A DNA stretch of 64,000 nt from Sinonovacula constricta. Taxonomy: Eukaryota; Mollusca; Bivalvia; Cardiida; Solecurtidae. A program made the translations under genes and the position numbers. Below, piece by piece: positions 33,311 through 46,739 of the stretch. The notes under the pieces are model-generated. The model was given only the letters and a program-made list of their open reading frames with translations, did not search any database and was not told the origin of the DNA. The stretch covers positions 49,219,036 to 49,283,035 of the forward strand of contig CM017570.1 in the NCBI GenBank assembly GCA_007844125.1, read 5' to 3'. Each line of letters opens with the position of its first letter. Positions within the stretch are counted from its first letter, which is position 1.

Positions 33311-34479
33311 AGCTAGATCGTATCGACTAGATGATGTGATAGAGCGTACAATTCTATGGTTTCTGGTCTAGTTTGTGCAATTTTTTATTTTGCAATCAAT
33401 ATTTTCTGAGGTTCAAATAGAAACTATTATATCACCCATATACAAATTGGACGTTATTTATAACTTAGCAATTTGGCACTAAGAATACATCAGCGTCATG
33501 TCGTGAACAATTTTGTTTTAAAATTAATATGTTTTCGTGTCACTGCATGCGTTTAACATCCCTACGAGCGTGCGAGGTTAGAGCTTTTAAAAAGACAGGT
33601 TTAAGAACCCCAGCCGAACATTTGCTGACTGGCAGTCCCAAAGCGGCATCTCTTGGGTTTATTCTGTTCTATAAAATGTCTCGTCACAGTTGTGTTGTAA
33701 CTTTTTCAATGAACTGGAATTGAACCATTGTCCTTTGCATTGTTCAGTTGTAATATATGTTGAAATATGAACAGATTTTAGGTCAAGTCGTAGAATTTGA
33801 AATATCCATATATTGTGTTCATGTCTGTAAAAAACAAATACTGCATTTAAATGATATTCCAGTATTCTCACCGTTTACCTACTTTCTAAATAACAATAAT
33901 GCAATAAAATGTATACTGTATAAAATGCAGCCAGCATTTCTCCGACCTACATGCCTAATACATGGATTCGCTAGCTCAATTAATAACTTCTGATGGATAT
34001 ATTTACTAACTGATACGATTGCCTAGCGATCAGAAAATTTCCGATTTAAAAACTACTTTTGTTGCCGACGCTTATTAGCGAAAGGCTTATTTAATCAGTT
34101 CAAATTAACTTAGAGCAATATTGAAGACACATCAGCGTACTGGTAATCAAAACAAGACAAAGTTTATGGAAAAGCATAAAAATTAATTCTATATTTGTCA
34201 CTTTGCCTCGAATCTATAAAGTTAAGCAAATATCAATAATGGCTTTGTTTGTTGTTGTCTTTTGTATTGTTTTTTTTGTGTATTTTTGTGTGTGCCTATT
34301 GATTCTTTTCATATTTCACTATTATTATTTCTTTTGTTATAGCAATGCTCTGACAGTCGTTTAACGGCTTTATTGTCATAATTTGTTGACAATCACTTCT
34401 ATCAGAAACTGAAAATTTAATAGAAAAATACTTTTAATTTGAGTCGTACAGAAGTTATTGTACAAGAAGGTGAATGACA

Positions 34480-34795
34480 GGTAAAAGTAGTGGAAAAAGT
34501 AGTAGTGGTTGATTTTCTTGCTTGTAGTAGTTGATTTAAAAGTAGTAATAGTAGTAGCAACTTCACTTAGTAGTAGTAATGGAGGAAGTAGCAGTATTAG
34601 GTGTTGTTGCAGCATCAGCAGCATCGGAAGAGGTAATCAGCATCAGAAATAGTAGTAGCAGCAGATACAGAAGCAATAGTAGTATATATATTAGCAGAAA
34701 TACGAGTGGTAGTTGTTGTCATAGAAATTAGTAGTAGCAGTAGTAGCAGCAGCTTCGGTTGTACTGGCAGTAGTTGTTGTAATAGTAGAAGGTGT
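34480..34795. repeat. Degenerate agt/agc trinucleotide repeat
   Basis: Interrupted runs of gtagtagtag, agcagcagc and tagtagtaat. Beyond it, 34800-36040 shows no gene or recognised repeat. Confidence 0.8.
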
Positions 34796-36059
34796 TTAAT
34801 AAAAATATATGTTAAAAACCTGCATGCAATAATAAGTGAACCCAGAGCTTAAAGGTTAAACGAGAAAATCTAAAATGGATTGCACATGTGTTACAAAACA
34901 TCCTGTGTACAACATGCCGGGTTATGAGTTTATTCTGACAGAATAATATGGTAGAATAAATTTCAAAACAAATCATAAAACAGAATAAACTGAAAAGATT
35001 GCTTACATTTGTGAGTATATATGAGTACACTTTCACATAGAGTAGGGTTGGGTCTCTATACCAATTATAGGTAAAAATATAATTAATTGTTGTTTGATAG
35101 ATTTGATCTTGCTTATCTTTCTTTTAAAATTAAATATGTATCTGAGCTTTTGGACATGAAAGGCTACGTGACTGTCCTTATTAACTGTTTAACATCATAG
35201 AATATGTTAGGGATAATAATGATTAGACAGATCACAATGCCATATCATGTACATTAGACTAGTTTTAAACTTTTATTATAATTCTATGAATAAAATTCCT
35301 AAAAATGTCAAAGTTAAGATGCAGTTTTGAATTATAATGCTGACAACCAATAGTCTAAAATCTATGTTCTAATCCTGAAAGCTTGCAATGATAGCATTTG
35401 TTCTCTTTTGCAAACTGGCGAAAAGTAAACACAAGTACAAATGTAACTTGATCATATATCAGTTTAATTTTACTTAACTACACCCCTTCTATCCTATAAA
35501 TACATACAGAAAAAAAACGTGTTTCTGAAAATACGCGTAGATATCTATACATTACTTGATAGTATGTCAGTTTGATTTTTTGGACGAAACCCCAAACTTC
35601 CTTGATTTGGGTCATAAATAACCCCTCATGATTATAGAGATGGCAGTAACACTGATAAAGGTTAAAGTAAAAAGCAAATAAATATATACTCCAACGTCAA
35701 ATGCAGATAAAGTTGTATCAATTTGCATCAACATCAATCTAGAATATATGAAATTGAAACAAAAGATAATACCTATTTTCCACTTCCATTGGACGCCATT
35801 TTTGTTGTCAATTTGAATGCGCGTGCGCAAGTGTGAAAACCGAAATGGCAAAATATAGGGCGAACATAGAAATAAAAAAAATATACACTCCCACACACTA
35901 GCTGCCATTCCAACGGCAAGTGTAATTTACATTCCAGGAATATGTATTTTACGTTTCATAAGAAAATATGCAGTTTATCTATATTTTATATGACGACGAC
36001 TGAAAACTAAGACCTCACCTAAGACCTTACCTGTTGCTCTTTATATGAGCATATATATA

Positions 36060-38290
36060 TAATTATAGATATAACATATGACTTTGGAAGTTCAATACTT
36101 TTCATGAGAAAAGGTATAACATAACAAAGTAAATGCATATATCGCGTGTATAAAGGCAAAAAGTCATTCAGAAGTGTTAATTTACGTAACCCATTGAATA
36201 CATAGGTAAGTCATTGTCCCTTATAACATATTGTTCAGTTTGTATTTATTTTTAAATACTATCTTGGTAAACAGTTTCTCTTTTTTAATTGAACATACAG
36301 TTGCATTTATTTTTGTGTAGAGATACTAATAATAGGATTTTTTCATTACTTTATGGGTTTAACGTCACGGGTTGTTTAAATATGCCGTGTGGTAAATGAA
36401 TTGAAGTAAAACTATCCTTTTTGTATGTCATCATAATCGGTGTCTGCTTGTATGTTTAAGCACCTCAGTCGGACAATATTACCGACTGGCCGTTCCAAGG
36501 CCGCAAAGCTCATAAGACTTTTTATATATTCTTATTTGTTTTATCTGCAAGTAGTATAGGAAAGATATTTTAAGATAATTTGAGAAATAAAGAGCGCACC
36601 TTGTACGTTGTTTACAGGCATACGTGAATATTTATATACTTTATGACAACTAAATGAGAGACATTTATGTTTTAGTATCTTATCAACTGATCTCTATAAA
36701 ACCTGACATCAACAGAAAGTATTAAAATAAATAAATCACTAAATAGGTAGAATATAAAAAAGCGATGAGTATCATTGATGTAAGTATTACCTACGATGGT
36801 TGGGGTGGTCAATTAAGCGCATCAGGCTCAATATACAAAGATATATCAATGAATCAGTTTGAAGACTCAAATTGATATTATCATAAATATTCGACTTTTA
36901 CGAATATTCAGCATGTTCTAGTATGTCACATACTGTTCAGCACAACGGTTAATTTATTTTCGCTCTCTGTCAAATGGTTTAAGATGTCAAGACAACTTTT
37001 TTAATTATAGTAATCCAGTAATTTTGGCATGTTCCTTTTTGTATGAATCTGTTTAGAAAGCACCCATTTTTGCTTTGAAATTATCGATGAAAATAATAAG
37101 CTACAATAAGCTGCACAATTATTGCCATTTATTTTTATTTTGTTTGAAATATAAAACCTGCGCGTCATAATTTACAAATATGGATACACTATGATCGGAA
37201 TGAATAAGCTTTCTATAAATGGTGCAAACTATTATTGCTGTCAACTTACATTCTTTAACTGTATTGGTTTAGTAAAGATGATATATTTAAAATACTCGCT
37301 TAATAACTTGCGCTCAGTTGTTCCTGAACATACGTAACAGTTGCACACATATACACGTTGTAATGTCTCACCAACGCCTCATTTATTCTTAAGTATGTAT
37401 TTGTAATTATCACGGTCTAGTTTCATTATACGTGTATACCCGAACGCCATTTCATTACGTTTCCATACATGTAGTGCAATGAGCGGTTTCAAAAGATATT
37501 CGTCAGAATAATATGTTGTGTTTTTATATTTCAGTCTGATGACTTTGACTCGGTAAGTACTCATTTCCGTACAGTTATGTTTTTCAAGCATTTTACTTCA
37601 TCTCGGCCCTGACCTTTTCTTTGAACTTTTGTAAAAAGATCCTGATGAGATCACAGGAATACAAATTTGTTTAATAAATGCTTACACATATGAAATATTA
37701 ATTTAGATACATATAGTTAACATATATGTTTTAGGTTTTAGGTTGTTCGTTCAAAAATTTAATTTATTTTACTATCTTTTTGTTGAGGTTCTAATATAAA
37801 CTATCATCTCACCCAAATACAATGTGGACATTATTCATAGCATCTAAGATTACGTCATCATTACTTGAAGAATTTAGTTTCGAATTGATCTGTTTTCTTC
37901 TCACTGCATGTGTTTAAAATACCTTCGAAAGTGCGAGGTTATAGTTCTTTAAACAGGTTTAAGAACCCTACTCGATCTTCTGCTGACTGGCTCTCCCAAA
38001 GCGATATCTCTTTGGTTTTTTATGTTCTATAAAATGTGTCATCACAGTTGTGTTGTTACCTTTTTAAAGAAGTGGCATTGAACCTTTGTCCTTTGCATTG
38101 TTTAACTGTAATATATGTTGAACAATGAACAGGATTTAGGTCAAATGGTTGAATTTGACATATGCATATGTTCTATTGTGTTCATGGACAACACATACTG
38201 CTTGTGAACTCTATTTCATATTTTGTCATTTACCACTTTATAAATAACAAGAATAGAATCTAATGTATACTTGTCTGTAAATTTAGCGTT
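36060..38290 (+). repeat. T1-type array unit d
   Basis: It follows units c and e closely from gactttggaagttcaata through ttaagcacctcagtcgg (about 36460), catacatgtagtgcaatg, the microexon, aagcattttacttcatctcg and aggtcaaatggttgaattt. It lacks part of the segment containing gtgcctcgccgtat. Only the microexon looks coding. Confidence 0.75.
37535..37552 (+). CDS. Candidate microexon T1-d, 18 nt, peptide SDDFDS
   Basis: Between ttgtgtttttatatttcag and gtaagtactcatttccg. Open in phase 0 with an acidic peptide. Flanking introns agree with the other units over hundreds of bases. Confidence 0.7.
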
Positions 38291-39865
38291 TCAGTATAAC
38301 GTATTCTTATTACATGAGCATATATATAAATATAACTATAACTTATGACTTATGAAAGTTCAATAATTTTCACGACAAAAGGTGTAACATAACCAACTAA
38401 AGGCATATTTCGCGTGTATAAATGCAAAAAATCATTCAGAAGTGTTACTGTACGTAACCCATTAAATATACTCTTGTTAGTTATATGTCAGTTTTGGGTA
38501 AGACTTGGCCTTTCAGGTATTCACTTGGCTAGATAGGTCATTTCGTTGTCCCTTATGACATATTGTTACGTTTAATAACTAGTGTGTTCACTGGATATTT
38601 CGTCATGTAATATAACACCTAGAGTATCCGTATTAATTTTTAAATACTATCTTGGTAAAAAGTTTCTCTTTTTAATTGAAACCTACATTGGCATTTATGT
38701 TTGCGTATACATGCAAATTATATGATTACGTGTGTTATTTACAAATTAATTTATTCAATGCTGTATTTGCAATAAACCGATGGTTTATTTATTGCAACTT
38801 TAGCTGGTTTTACATTATTTTACGGGCTTAACGTCACGGGTTGTTGTTTAAATATGCCGTGAGGTAACTGAACTGAAGTAAAAATATCATTTTTGTAATT
38901 TTCTTAATAAATATGTTACTACTGCTACTTTAGCAATGTAATCTGTCTGGAAAACATCCTGTAGTGCCTCGCCGTATATCACTTATTGCATTGCAACACT
39001 GATATGCCATCTTAATCGGTGTCTGCTTGTATGTTTAAGCACCCCAGTCGGACAATATTACCGACTGCCCGTTCCAAGGTCGTAAATGTCGGGTTTGCTC
39101 TTTTGTTAAATGACCCACCACAGATGTGTTCTTATTTTTAATTTGGCTTGCATATGAATACCTTTGTCATCTACCTGTTCAACTTAAGTATATGTTGCAA
39201 TGCTCAAAAGACTGTGTTATATATTCTTATTTGTTTTATCTGCAAGTAGTATAAGAATGATATTTTAAGATAATTTGAGAAATAAAGAGCGCACCATGTT
39301 TACAGGCATAGGTGAATATTTATATATTTTAGGGACACTTAACGAGAGCCGTTTATGTTTTAGTATCTAATCAACTGATCTCTATAAAACCTGGTATCAA
39401 CAGAATGTATTAAAATAAATAAATCACTAAATAGGTAGGATATAAAAAGCGATGAGTATCATTGATGTAACTTTCAGCTACGATGGTTGGGGTGGTCAAT
39501 TGAGCGCATCAGGTTCAATATATGAAGATACATCAATGTATCAATTTATAAGACTCAAATTGATATTATCATAACTATTCGACTTAATACGAATATTCAG
39601 CATGTTCTTGTATGCCACATGCTGTTCAGCACAAAGGTTAAATTATTTTCGCCCTGTGTCTATTGGTTTTTAGACGCCAAAATAACGTTTGCATTATAAT
39701 AATACAGTAATTTTGACATGTTCCCTTTTGTATGAATCTGTTTAAAAAGCACACATTGTTTTGCTTTTAAAATTATCAAAGAAATAATGAGCTACAATAA
39801 GCTGCACAATTGTTGTTTCAGAAGATATTCGTCAGAATAGTATGTTGTGTTTTTTTATGTTTCAG

Positions 39866-39880
39866 GAAATTTCTCCTGCG
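39866..39880 (+). CDS. Candidate microexon T1-e, 15 nt, peptide EISPA
   Basis: Between ttgtgtttttttatgtttcag (last 20 bases are the conserved tract) and gtaagtaatcatttccg. The shortest exon of the set, five codons, phase 0. Confidence 0.7.
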
Positions 39881-41574
39881 GTAAGTAATCATTTCCGTAC
39901 CGTAATGTTTTGCAAGCATTTTAATTTATATCGGCCCTGACCTTTTCTTTGAACTTAAACAGATCCTGATGGGATCACAGGAATACACATTTGTTTAATA
40001 ACTGCTTACAGCTATGAAACATTAAAATAAATATACAGTAAAAATCTATGTTTTATGTTCTAGTTTGTGCCAATTTTTAATTTATTTTGCAATTCCGATT
40101 GCCTGAGGTTCAAATAGAAACTATTATATCACCTATATACAATTTGGACGTTATTAATAACTTAGCAATTTTGGCACTATGAGTACGTCATCGTCATGAC
40201 GTGAACAATTTTGTTTCAAATTAATATGTTTTCGTTTCACTTCATGAGTTTAAACTCCCTCCGAACCTGCGAGGTTACAGCTTTTAAAAAAGACAGGTTT
40301 AAGAACCCCAGCCGAGCATTTGCTGACTGGCAGTACCAAAGCGGAATCTCTTGGGTTTATTCTGTTCTATAAAATGTCTCGTCACAGATGTGTTTTAACT
40401 TGTTTAATGAACTGGAATTGAACCATTGTCCTTTGCATTGTTCAGTTTTACTATATGTTGAACTATGAGCAGAATTTAGGTCAAGTGGTAGAATTTGAAA
40501 TATGAATATATTGTGTTCATGTCTGTAAAAAAATACTGCTTGTAAATGATATTCCATATTTCACTGTTAACAACTTTCTAAATAACAATAATACCATATA
40601 ATATATACTGCGTCTGTAACTTTAGAGTTTGTATATAACGTTTTCTTATGACATTTAAATGTCCTTAACAGTCACTGAAACACATCGGCACTAACAGTCA
40701 GTATTTCTCTGACCTACATGCCTAATGCATGGATTCGCTAGCTCAATTAATAACTTCAGATGGATAGGTTTACTAACTGACATGATTGCCTAGCGACCAG
40801 AAAATGTACGATTTAAAACTAATTTTGATGCCGACGCTTTTTAGCGAAAGGCTGATTTAGGCAATTCAAATTAACTTTGAGCAAAATTTAAGAAACATAA
40901 GCGTACTGGTAACCAAAATAAGACAAAGCTTATGAAAAATCATAAAAAGTAATCCTATATTTGTAACTTTGCTTCGAATTTATAAACTTAAGCAAATATT
41001 AATAATGGCTTTGTTTGTTGTTGTCTTTTGTATTTTTTTGTTTTGCCATTTTAGTGTGCCTATTGGTTCTTTTCATATTTCACTATTATTAATTTTAGTG
41101 TTATACAAATGCTCTGACAGTCGTTTAACGGCTTTATTGTGATAACTTTTTGGCAATCCCTTCTATCAGAAACTCAAAATGTAATTAAAGAAGACGTCAA
41201 ATAGCAACGTTCATTAAAGGTAACTCCATTAAAAGACCACAAAGAAATATTTCAGTCAGTCATTTAAAATTCACAGATATCATTTAAGTAGTATTTATGC
41301 TTCGCAATTATCTGCAAACATATACAATATAACGTACACATTCAATCAAACAAGCAATTAATCATTAAATCAGTCATTTCTGAATAAATAATGCACGCAT
41401 ATTATATAAACATGCCTTTATATTTGGAATTTTTTGGTTGCCGAGGCTTTTATCTACTGTAAATACTGTACATATGTTCATTATATCTGTTTTAACTCCC
41501 GATGCAGGTGCTTACTGTTAGTTGTGTCACTTTGACGGGATACTTTTATTTACACTGTTTGTTTGATAGAAAAA

Positions 41575-41700
41575 CCGTCAGGAAGTGCGAGGTTGGAGCG
41601 CTCCACAAACCAGGTTTAAGCACCCCAGTTGGCCCTTTTGCCGACTGACCGTTCCAAGGCGGTAACTGATGGTTTTTCTTTTTGTGTGTTATGTCTCGTC
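41575..41700 (+). repeat. SINE-like conserved interspersed repeat
   Basis: Contains gtgcgaggttggagcg, ggtttaagcaccccagttgg and ccgactgaccgttccaagg. Related sequences lie near 33565, 37940, 40265 and 53885 (with ggtttaagaaccccagccg), and a shorter version with accgactgaccgttccaagg near 32020, 36470, 39050 and 52545. The recurring core at different positions within T1 units suggests a dispersed short element, perhaps a SINE; no tRNA-like promoter boxes were confirmed. Confidence 0.5.
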
Positions 41701-42849
41701 TCTGTGTTTTTTGTCACATTTACATTTACCTTGTCTGCCTTGGTCTGCAGGTAGATAAAATTTAAATATCTGTGAAAATTTTGATAGGACCTTTTCTTAT
41801 TTACCTATTTATACATATAATGTTTGAATACAATGACCTTGAATGTTTATAATGTCAATGGAACTATTAAAATACATTTGGACTAATTTAAGTGCAAATC
41901 CCTAAGGAGCAATAACCGGGACACTAATCTAATAAATATAATTAAAATAAGAAGCTTTTGATATGTTGAAAAATACATTATTAAATGTATAGGCATACAT
42001 TCTTACCGAATGTTCGTGAAACTTGTGAAAAATGTCTATTACAAATGTTCCAAACCATACGACGGTTTACCTTTACCTTGACAAAACAATCGTAACGTCG
42101 GAAGGGGCGTACAGACGAAGGCAGGGTAGTGACGTTCCCGAACACGCCAATTTAAATTAACGTTACAAAGCAAACGAATTCCGAAAACTATTGGTACAGA
42201 AAACAATTGCATTTATTAACAAGACGTGTTTCCGCTAAAGTAACATTATTCATGATACAATTTAAAATTCTATCTAGAATCTTACACATTATTTACACTT
42301 TGAAATACGATAACGGGATACACCATTTGCTTACGTGTGTAGATGTGTAAAACTTTTTGAATTTCCATAAAAAGCTCAATATTTATAGCAGAACATGCTT
42401 ATCATTGCAACACATCATTTAAGAATGAAGACTTCTGTAAAAACATGTGACCGAAATGTGATTAAAATTCTCAAAATACCTTTCATGCAGGTAATGACAA
42501 TGATAATATTCTTTATCGTATTGCATTTTCGCTTTATACACAGCAGCACATGATTTATATGTAAACAAGTTTATAACATGTTAATGTTTTATAAGTGATA
42601 GTTAAATATCTCAGTAAAGCAGGGCATTGAACCTTCATTAAAACAAAACGTTTAACTTTTGTCCGACCACAGGTACTATCTGTATGTTAGTGAGATATGT
42701 GTTTAAGCAAATTATTTGTTGGCCATAAGGATTATGATGAATACCATTCAATTAAAGAAATATTACAGATTAATGTTTACATTTGTTTGAACATATTAAT
42801 TATGTTAATTTTCAAAAGTCTTCAAACTCTTGTTTTAACATTCCATTAA

Positions 42850-45800
42850 TGACCACTGTGTACGCACTCCGAGATATATATATTGCAAGGTGAATAATTG
42901 GTATATATTGAAACGGCATGATCTTTTTCAATTGAATATGTTGACCGAATGCTGATTTGTTTTATATATATGGAATTGATGTCACTTGTTGGTTTATAAT
43001 ATAAGGTGTATTTTGCAGTCAGTAGTATTGTTCCCGGACGACGTATGCAAGTCATATTGAAGTGACGTCATGTTTATGATTAGTTCTTTAAAGCATTGCT
43101 TTTCTCGGCGATTCAATTAATAAAACAACAAAAATCACCAAATAATATGCATTTTGGTACAGAGGAGACACCTAACCAGGCGTCTATGAAAAATCAAACA
43201 TTTTTCTGTTTGTGCAATTTTCACCACTAAGTGTCATTTGTCCTTCTCTACTTGGTTAATAGTTTCTGTTTCTTTAAAGTTTCGCTACGTTTCCCGTAGC
43301 ACTGTTATTTAAACTCGGCATACGTAGTTTGTCATTTTGACACTGTCTACTGTCCCGTACGTCGTTTAGTAGATTTTTTATTAAAGGTTAAACAGACATA
43401 CATCTGTAGACGAAACAATATTAAAGTTCGTTAATTCGTGGGAAGATATGGTAAATATCGTCATCGGAACTGTTTTGTTGTGTGTTACTTTGGACCGACA
43501 CATTATCAAATTCTTTTCTCTTTTAGTAAGCATGGTATCCGAAGGCATGTCACAGAGATATGGGACAATATAAGAAATGATTATTGTTTCAGTACTTTAT
43601 CAATGCATCGGAATGACACATTACACAATCAGAGATCGACACATTACTTTAAACATGCAAAATAACAGTTGGATTTAGGAAAGTCATCGTCACTTCTCAA
43701 AATCAAATAATAATGTGGTACATATAAGGTTCGTAAGATCAGTCAATATAAGAGTAGCTCATGGATTTCCAGGATTACTGATACATTGATAGTATGTATA
43801 TTCACACGTGCACTTAGTATATTGTAGATCCAAGTCTTAGAAAGAACATCAATGTCACATTATCAACAAATTCAGTGATACTATTGTCCAAAATAAGCAT
43901 TCGGATAATGTCAAATATTAAGCATTTTATTTTGTCTCTTACAACATGCTGTTCAGCTCAATGTATAAATAAGTATCGCCCTTTGTTCAAGGATTTTACG
44001 ACACCAGCTCAGCTTGTTTATATTCAAAATATTTCCTGGTAAATTGAACTTAGTTGTGTCCCCGAATTGTAGTATATTTATTAAACACTTACTGAGTTTT
44101 CAATGGTGTTAGTGAGTATAATACATTCAACATGTCATCGACAGTTTATATCTTATATAAATACAATACCTTCTTTAGAAGTATATGGATTGTCAGTACG
44201 AAGACAATGACCACTGATTTACCACGTGTAACAGCAGCAGACGGTGCGATCGTAATGGCCTCCGAGGAGAGGGGCCGAGATGCACTGGGCGTCCCATCTA
44301 CTGGATAAGCAAGACCAAAAATAATAACTACAGTGTTATACACAGTGATAGAAGTACGACTTGACAGATGCAGACTTAAATATTCGTACACAAATAAAGA
44401 AAATATATTGGTGGCATTGGCTGAACCTGAGCTCAACAAAGCTCAGCACTAACATTTGTATGAGTCATTCCAGCAAAGTTCACCTGGCTTGACTCAGGAT
44501 TTGGCATGCATCCGTGTTTGGGGTGGCTTGGCCTATAATTGTTCTCTCTGTGTAGTTCGTGTGAAAACAGCAATGAGCAACGTAGTAATTTCAGGCAGAT
44601 ATGGAGGTTGCTCGACTTTCATTTAGAGAATATGCACGCAATATATGCATTTAATGAAAAATGATACACAAAATAGGTAATGGCTTGAAAGAGGAAGGCC
44701 ATCCAGAATGAGTTTGATGCTTATCTTCATGCAAAGCAAGCAACCGGAACCGATTATCTTAAGGATACTCAATACCTATAAACAGCTGCATTAGAATTGC
44801 ACCAAATCCTAGGACTTTTGACAAGTACCTCAGAGTATGAGAATGGACATTCCTGAGCCGCCTGACTACGCAGGCCTGGGAACGTTTATTAAAGTGTCAC
44901 AGCCTTTAATCCGGGAAAAGCTTGCGAAAAATAACTAGGACCTCAACGTCATTAAGTTACAATTCGCCCTCAAACTACAGCTGAGCAGGACACAGCAGGA
45001 CGATGTCTTGGAGTATACAAACCCGCGCCCCAAGCAGAGGGCGGTTCTGCATGTCGATGAGGAATTTAATTAATCTATTAATTAAATGCTAGAATGACTG
45101 GAGAAATAGACGTAAAGAGGATTTGGATTTGTGATTGGTTGACCAGTGTTGTACATATCGCGGTACCAGTTCAAATGAGGCGACACATTATCAAAGTCTT
45201 TTCTCGGCGGGATTATACAATCATCTACTGACAGACTTGAAAAAACAAGAAAGCCTTCATCAACACTAAGGACGCTGACGACATGTGCCGTCAAGGCCTA
45301 TGCGTATCCTTACAAACAGAGAGGATGTCGTGCTACCCAACTGATGAGGGTTTTGACTTCGAGGTCTTCCACAGCTTGCCCAGAGATAACGTCCACTTGC
45401 TTATAGTGGCAATATCAAATGTTGATGATTCCGAGAAGGCTCAGATACATATCTTCTACTTTAACTCTAATAAACTCTACTGTTTCTCAATGAGGATTTC
45501 CAGTGGATGGGTAACGGCGAGTTTGTCAATAAGGCCAACGCAATCGAAGAAAATGCTGATGATGTCATGATACTAAACGTAGTCATCGATTATCCGAAAG
45601 AGCTGTGGAAAACGCACACTAGGTTTTCGTTGGCGCCAGAGCGCTTCGTCCAGAGGTGATACACGTCTATGTATCAGCATGATCCCATGTTTTGGGCTGA
45701 CGCCTACCGAGGTTCATAGCTTAGTGCCGAGTCTCTCCGATAAGGACCGATATATGATACAATACAAGAAATTGCAGCTGTTCAATTACCTCAGGATTAT

Positions 45801-46600
45801 TCTTACACAAATCCACAGAGGCCTCCGATTCCGATAGCGACCTGTTTGGAGCAATATATATGAACACTGAAAATGGTACTAGCGGTACTAGCGGAAATGA
45901 GCTGTATAAGCTGACGAACAAAGGCCTCCTCGGGTATGTATATGAAAATAGCTAAGTTGCCTGATAGCCAGCCCGTTGTACGCGTGGGTAAACATCTTCG
46001 ATCAAGCAGGTGCACAAAAGGCCCCTTGTCCAGAACTACTCATGTGACGTGTGCATGAGGATCGTGGGTCTCCCGATTTAGATAGTGAGTATGCTTGAGC
46101 GTTGGACACAGGATCAAAATGTACTCGAACACGCCGACGTTTAATCCCGAGAAAAGTATATACTGCTTTTCCAGGCTAGTAACCCAGCAGATGATAGCAA
46201 ATTGGAGAGTATTAGGCCGTTTAATATATGACGTGTGCTCGACTTCCATTCTCTTAATTCATCCAGCGAAAAAGAGAGAAACATTCACAAGGTCATGTCG
46301 GTACTTGGAACAGCCTAACGTTTTCCTTTATGTTAACGATGGTATGTTCAGGTTGATGTTCCATTTTGGTAATGCTTTTATTTCTGAAGAGTGTGTGTTG
46401 CCGCAACTCGTCATTCAGATTTTATACTGGCTGTGTATCACATGGACTTGTGGATATTGGATCAAAACCTTCAGCACGCCCAACAGTTGGTGACAGATTA
46501 TGTCCGTTTAAAAATACAATATTAAGAAAACCATGTCAAAATATGTGCATCTATTAACTCATAGTTTACCTCGCTATCAGTGAATGTATATTAATTTGGC
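42850..46600 (+). repeat. T2-type array unit, copy C
   Basis: It includes the T2 landmarks at 43445 (atggtaaatatcgtcatcg) and 43948 (gctgttcagctcaatg), then the polymerase-bearing segment. It is closest to copy A over 43.95-46.55 kb and to copy D over 42.9-44.33 kb. Confidence 0.8.
44837..46083 (+). pseudogene. Decayed Polinton-type DNA polymerase B fragment (copy C)
   Basis: Same fragment as copy A in the same order: MRMDIPEPPDYAGLGTF, LNVIKLQFALKLQLSRTQQD, CYPTDEGFDFEVFHSLP, IFYFNSNKLYCFSMRISSG, CEFVNKANAIEEN, RFSLAPERF, SLSDKDRYMIQYKKLQL, then ELYKLTNKGLLGYVYEN near 45900 and CDVCMRIVGL near 46060. Less damaged than copy A in places, but with stops and frameshifts throughout. No metal-binding Asp motif visible. 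Confidence 0.5.
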
Positions 46601-46609
46601 CCCGAACAT

Positions 46610-46720
46610 AGAAGAAGATGATGATGAGGAGGAGGAGGAGGATTAGGATGAGGATGATGAGGATGAGGATGAAGATGATGAAAGAGAAGAAGAAGAAGAA
46701 GTAGACGAAGAAGCCGTTTA
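46610..46720. repeat. GAT/GAG-rich simple repeat
   Basis: Purine-rich tract of gatgatgagg, gaggaggagg and gaagaagaag units. It separates copy C from T2-b. Confidence 0.9.
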
Positions 46721-46739
46721 TTATTGTTAAGACAAGTCT

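Larger units (their letters stand above)
31330..34400 (+). repeat. T1-type array unit c
   Basis: It starts near gacttatgtaagttcaata and parallels 36.06-37.7 and 38.3-40.0 kb through gtgtataaatgcaaa, tgacatattgttacg, gtgcctcgccgtatatcac, tgctgtcaacttacattc and catacatgtagtgcaat, then the microexon. Downstream it is interrupted by simple repeats at 33009-33310 and then resumes with ggtttaagaaccccagccg and aggtcaagtcgtagaattt. No further coding sequence. Confidence 0.7.
38310..42230 (+). repeat. T1-type array unit e
   Basis: It begins gacttatgaaagttcaata and carries all T1 landmarks plus the long distal part (aaggtttaccttt-type text around 42065 and gtaacgtcggaaggggcgta around 42092), which matches 55.2-55.3 kb almost word for word. 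Together with copy C (to about 44330) it is the partner of 53.4-57.38 kb. Confidence 0.75.

Noticed and set aside
33084..33371. Long Arg/Glu-rich open frames on both strands
   Set aside because: They are translations of the GA/GCGA/CGCT simple repeat with no conserved flanks or splice sites.
34376..34624. A Leu/Ser/Thr-rich minus-strand frame
   Set aside because: It is largely a translation of the degenerate agt/agc trinucleotide repeat.
43438..43665. Frames around a cttttag and TAAG junction in T2 units (also 56573-56767) that give similar peptides containing GIRRHVT
   Set aside because: The similarity comes from unit duplication; the same place in units at 17.7, 21.7 and 47.1 kb has stops and no kept frame, so it looks non-coding.
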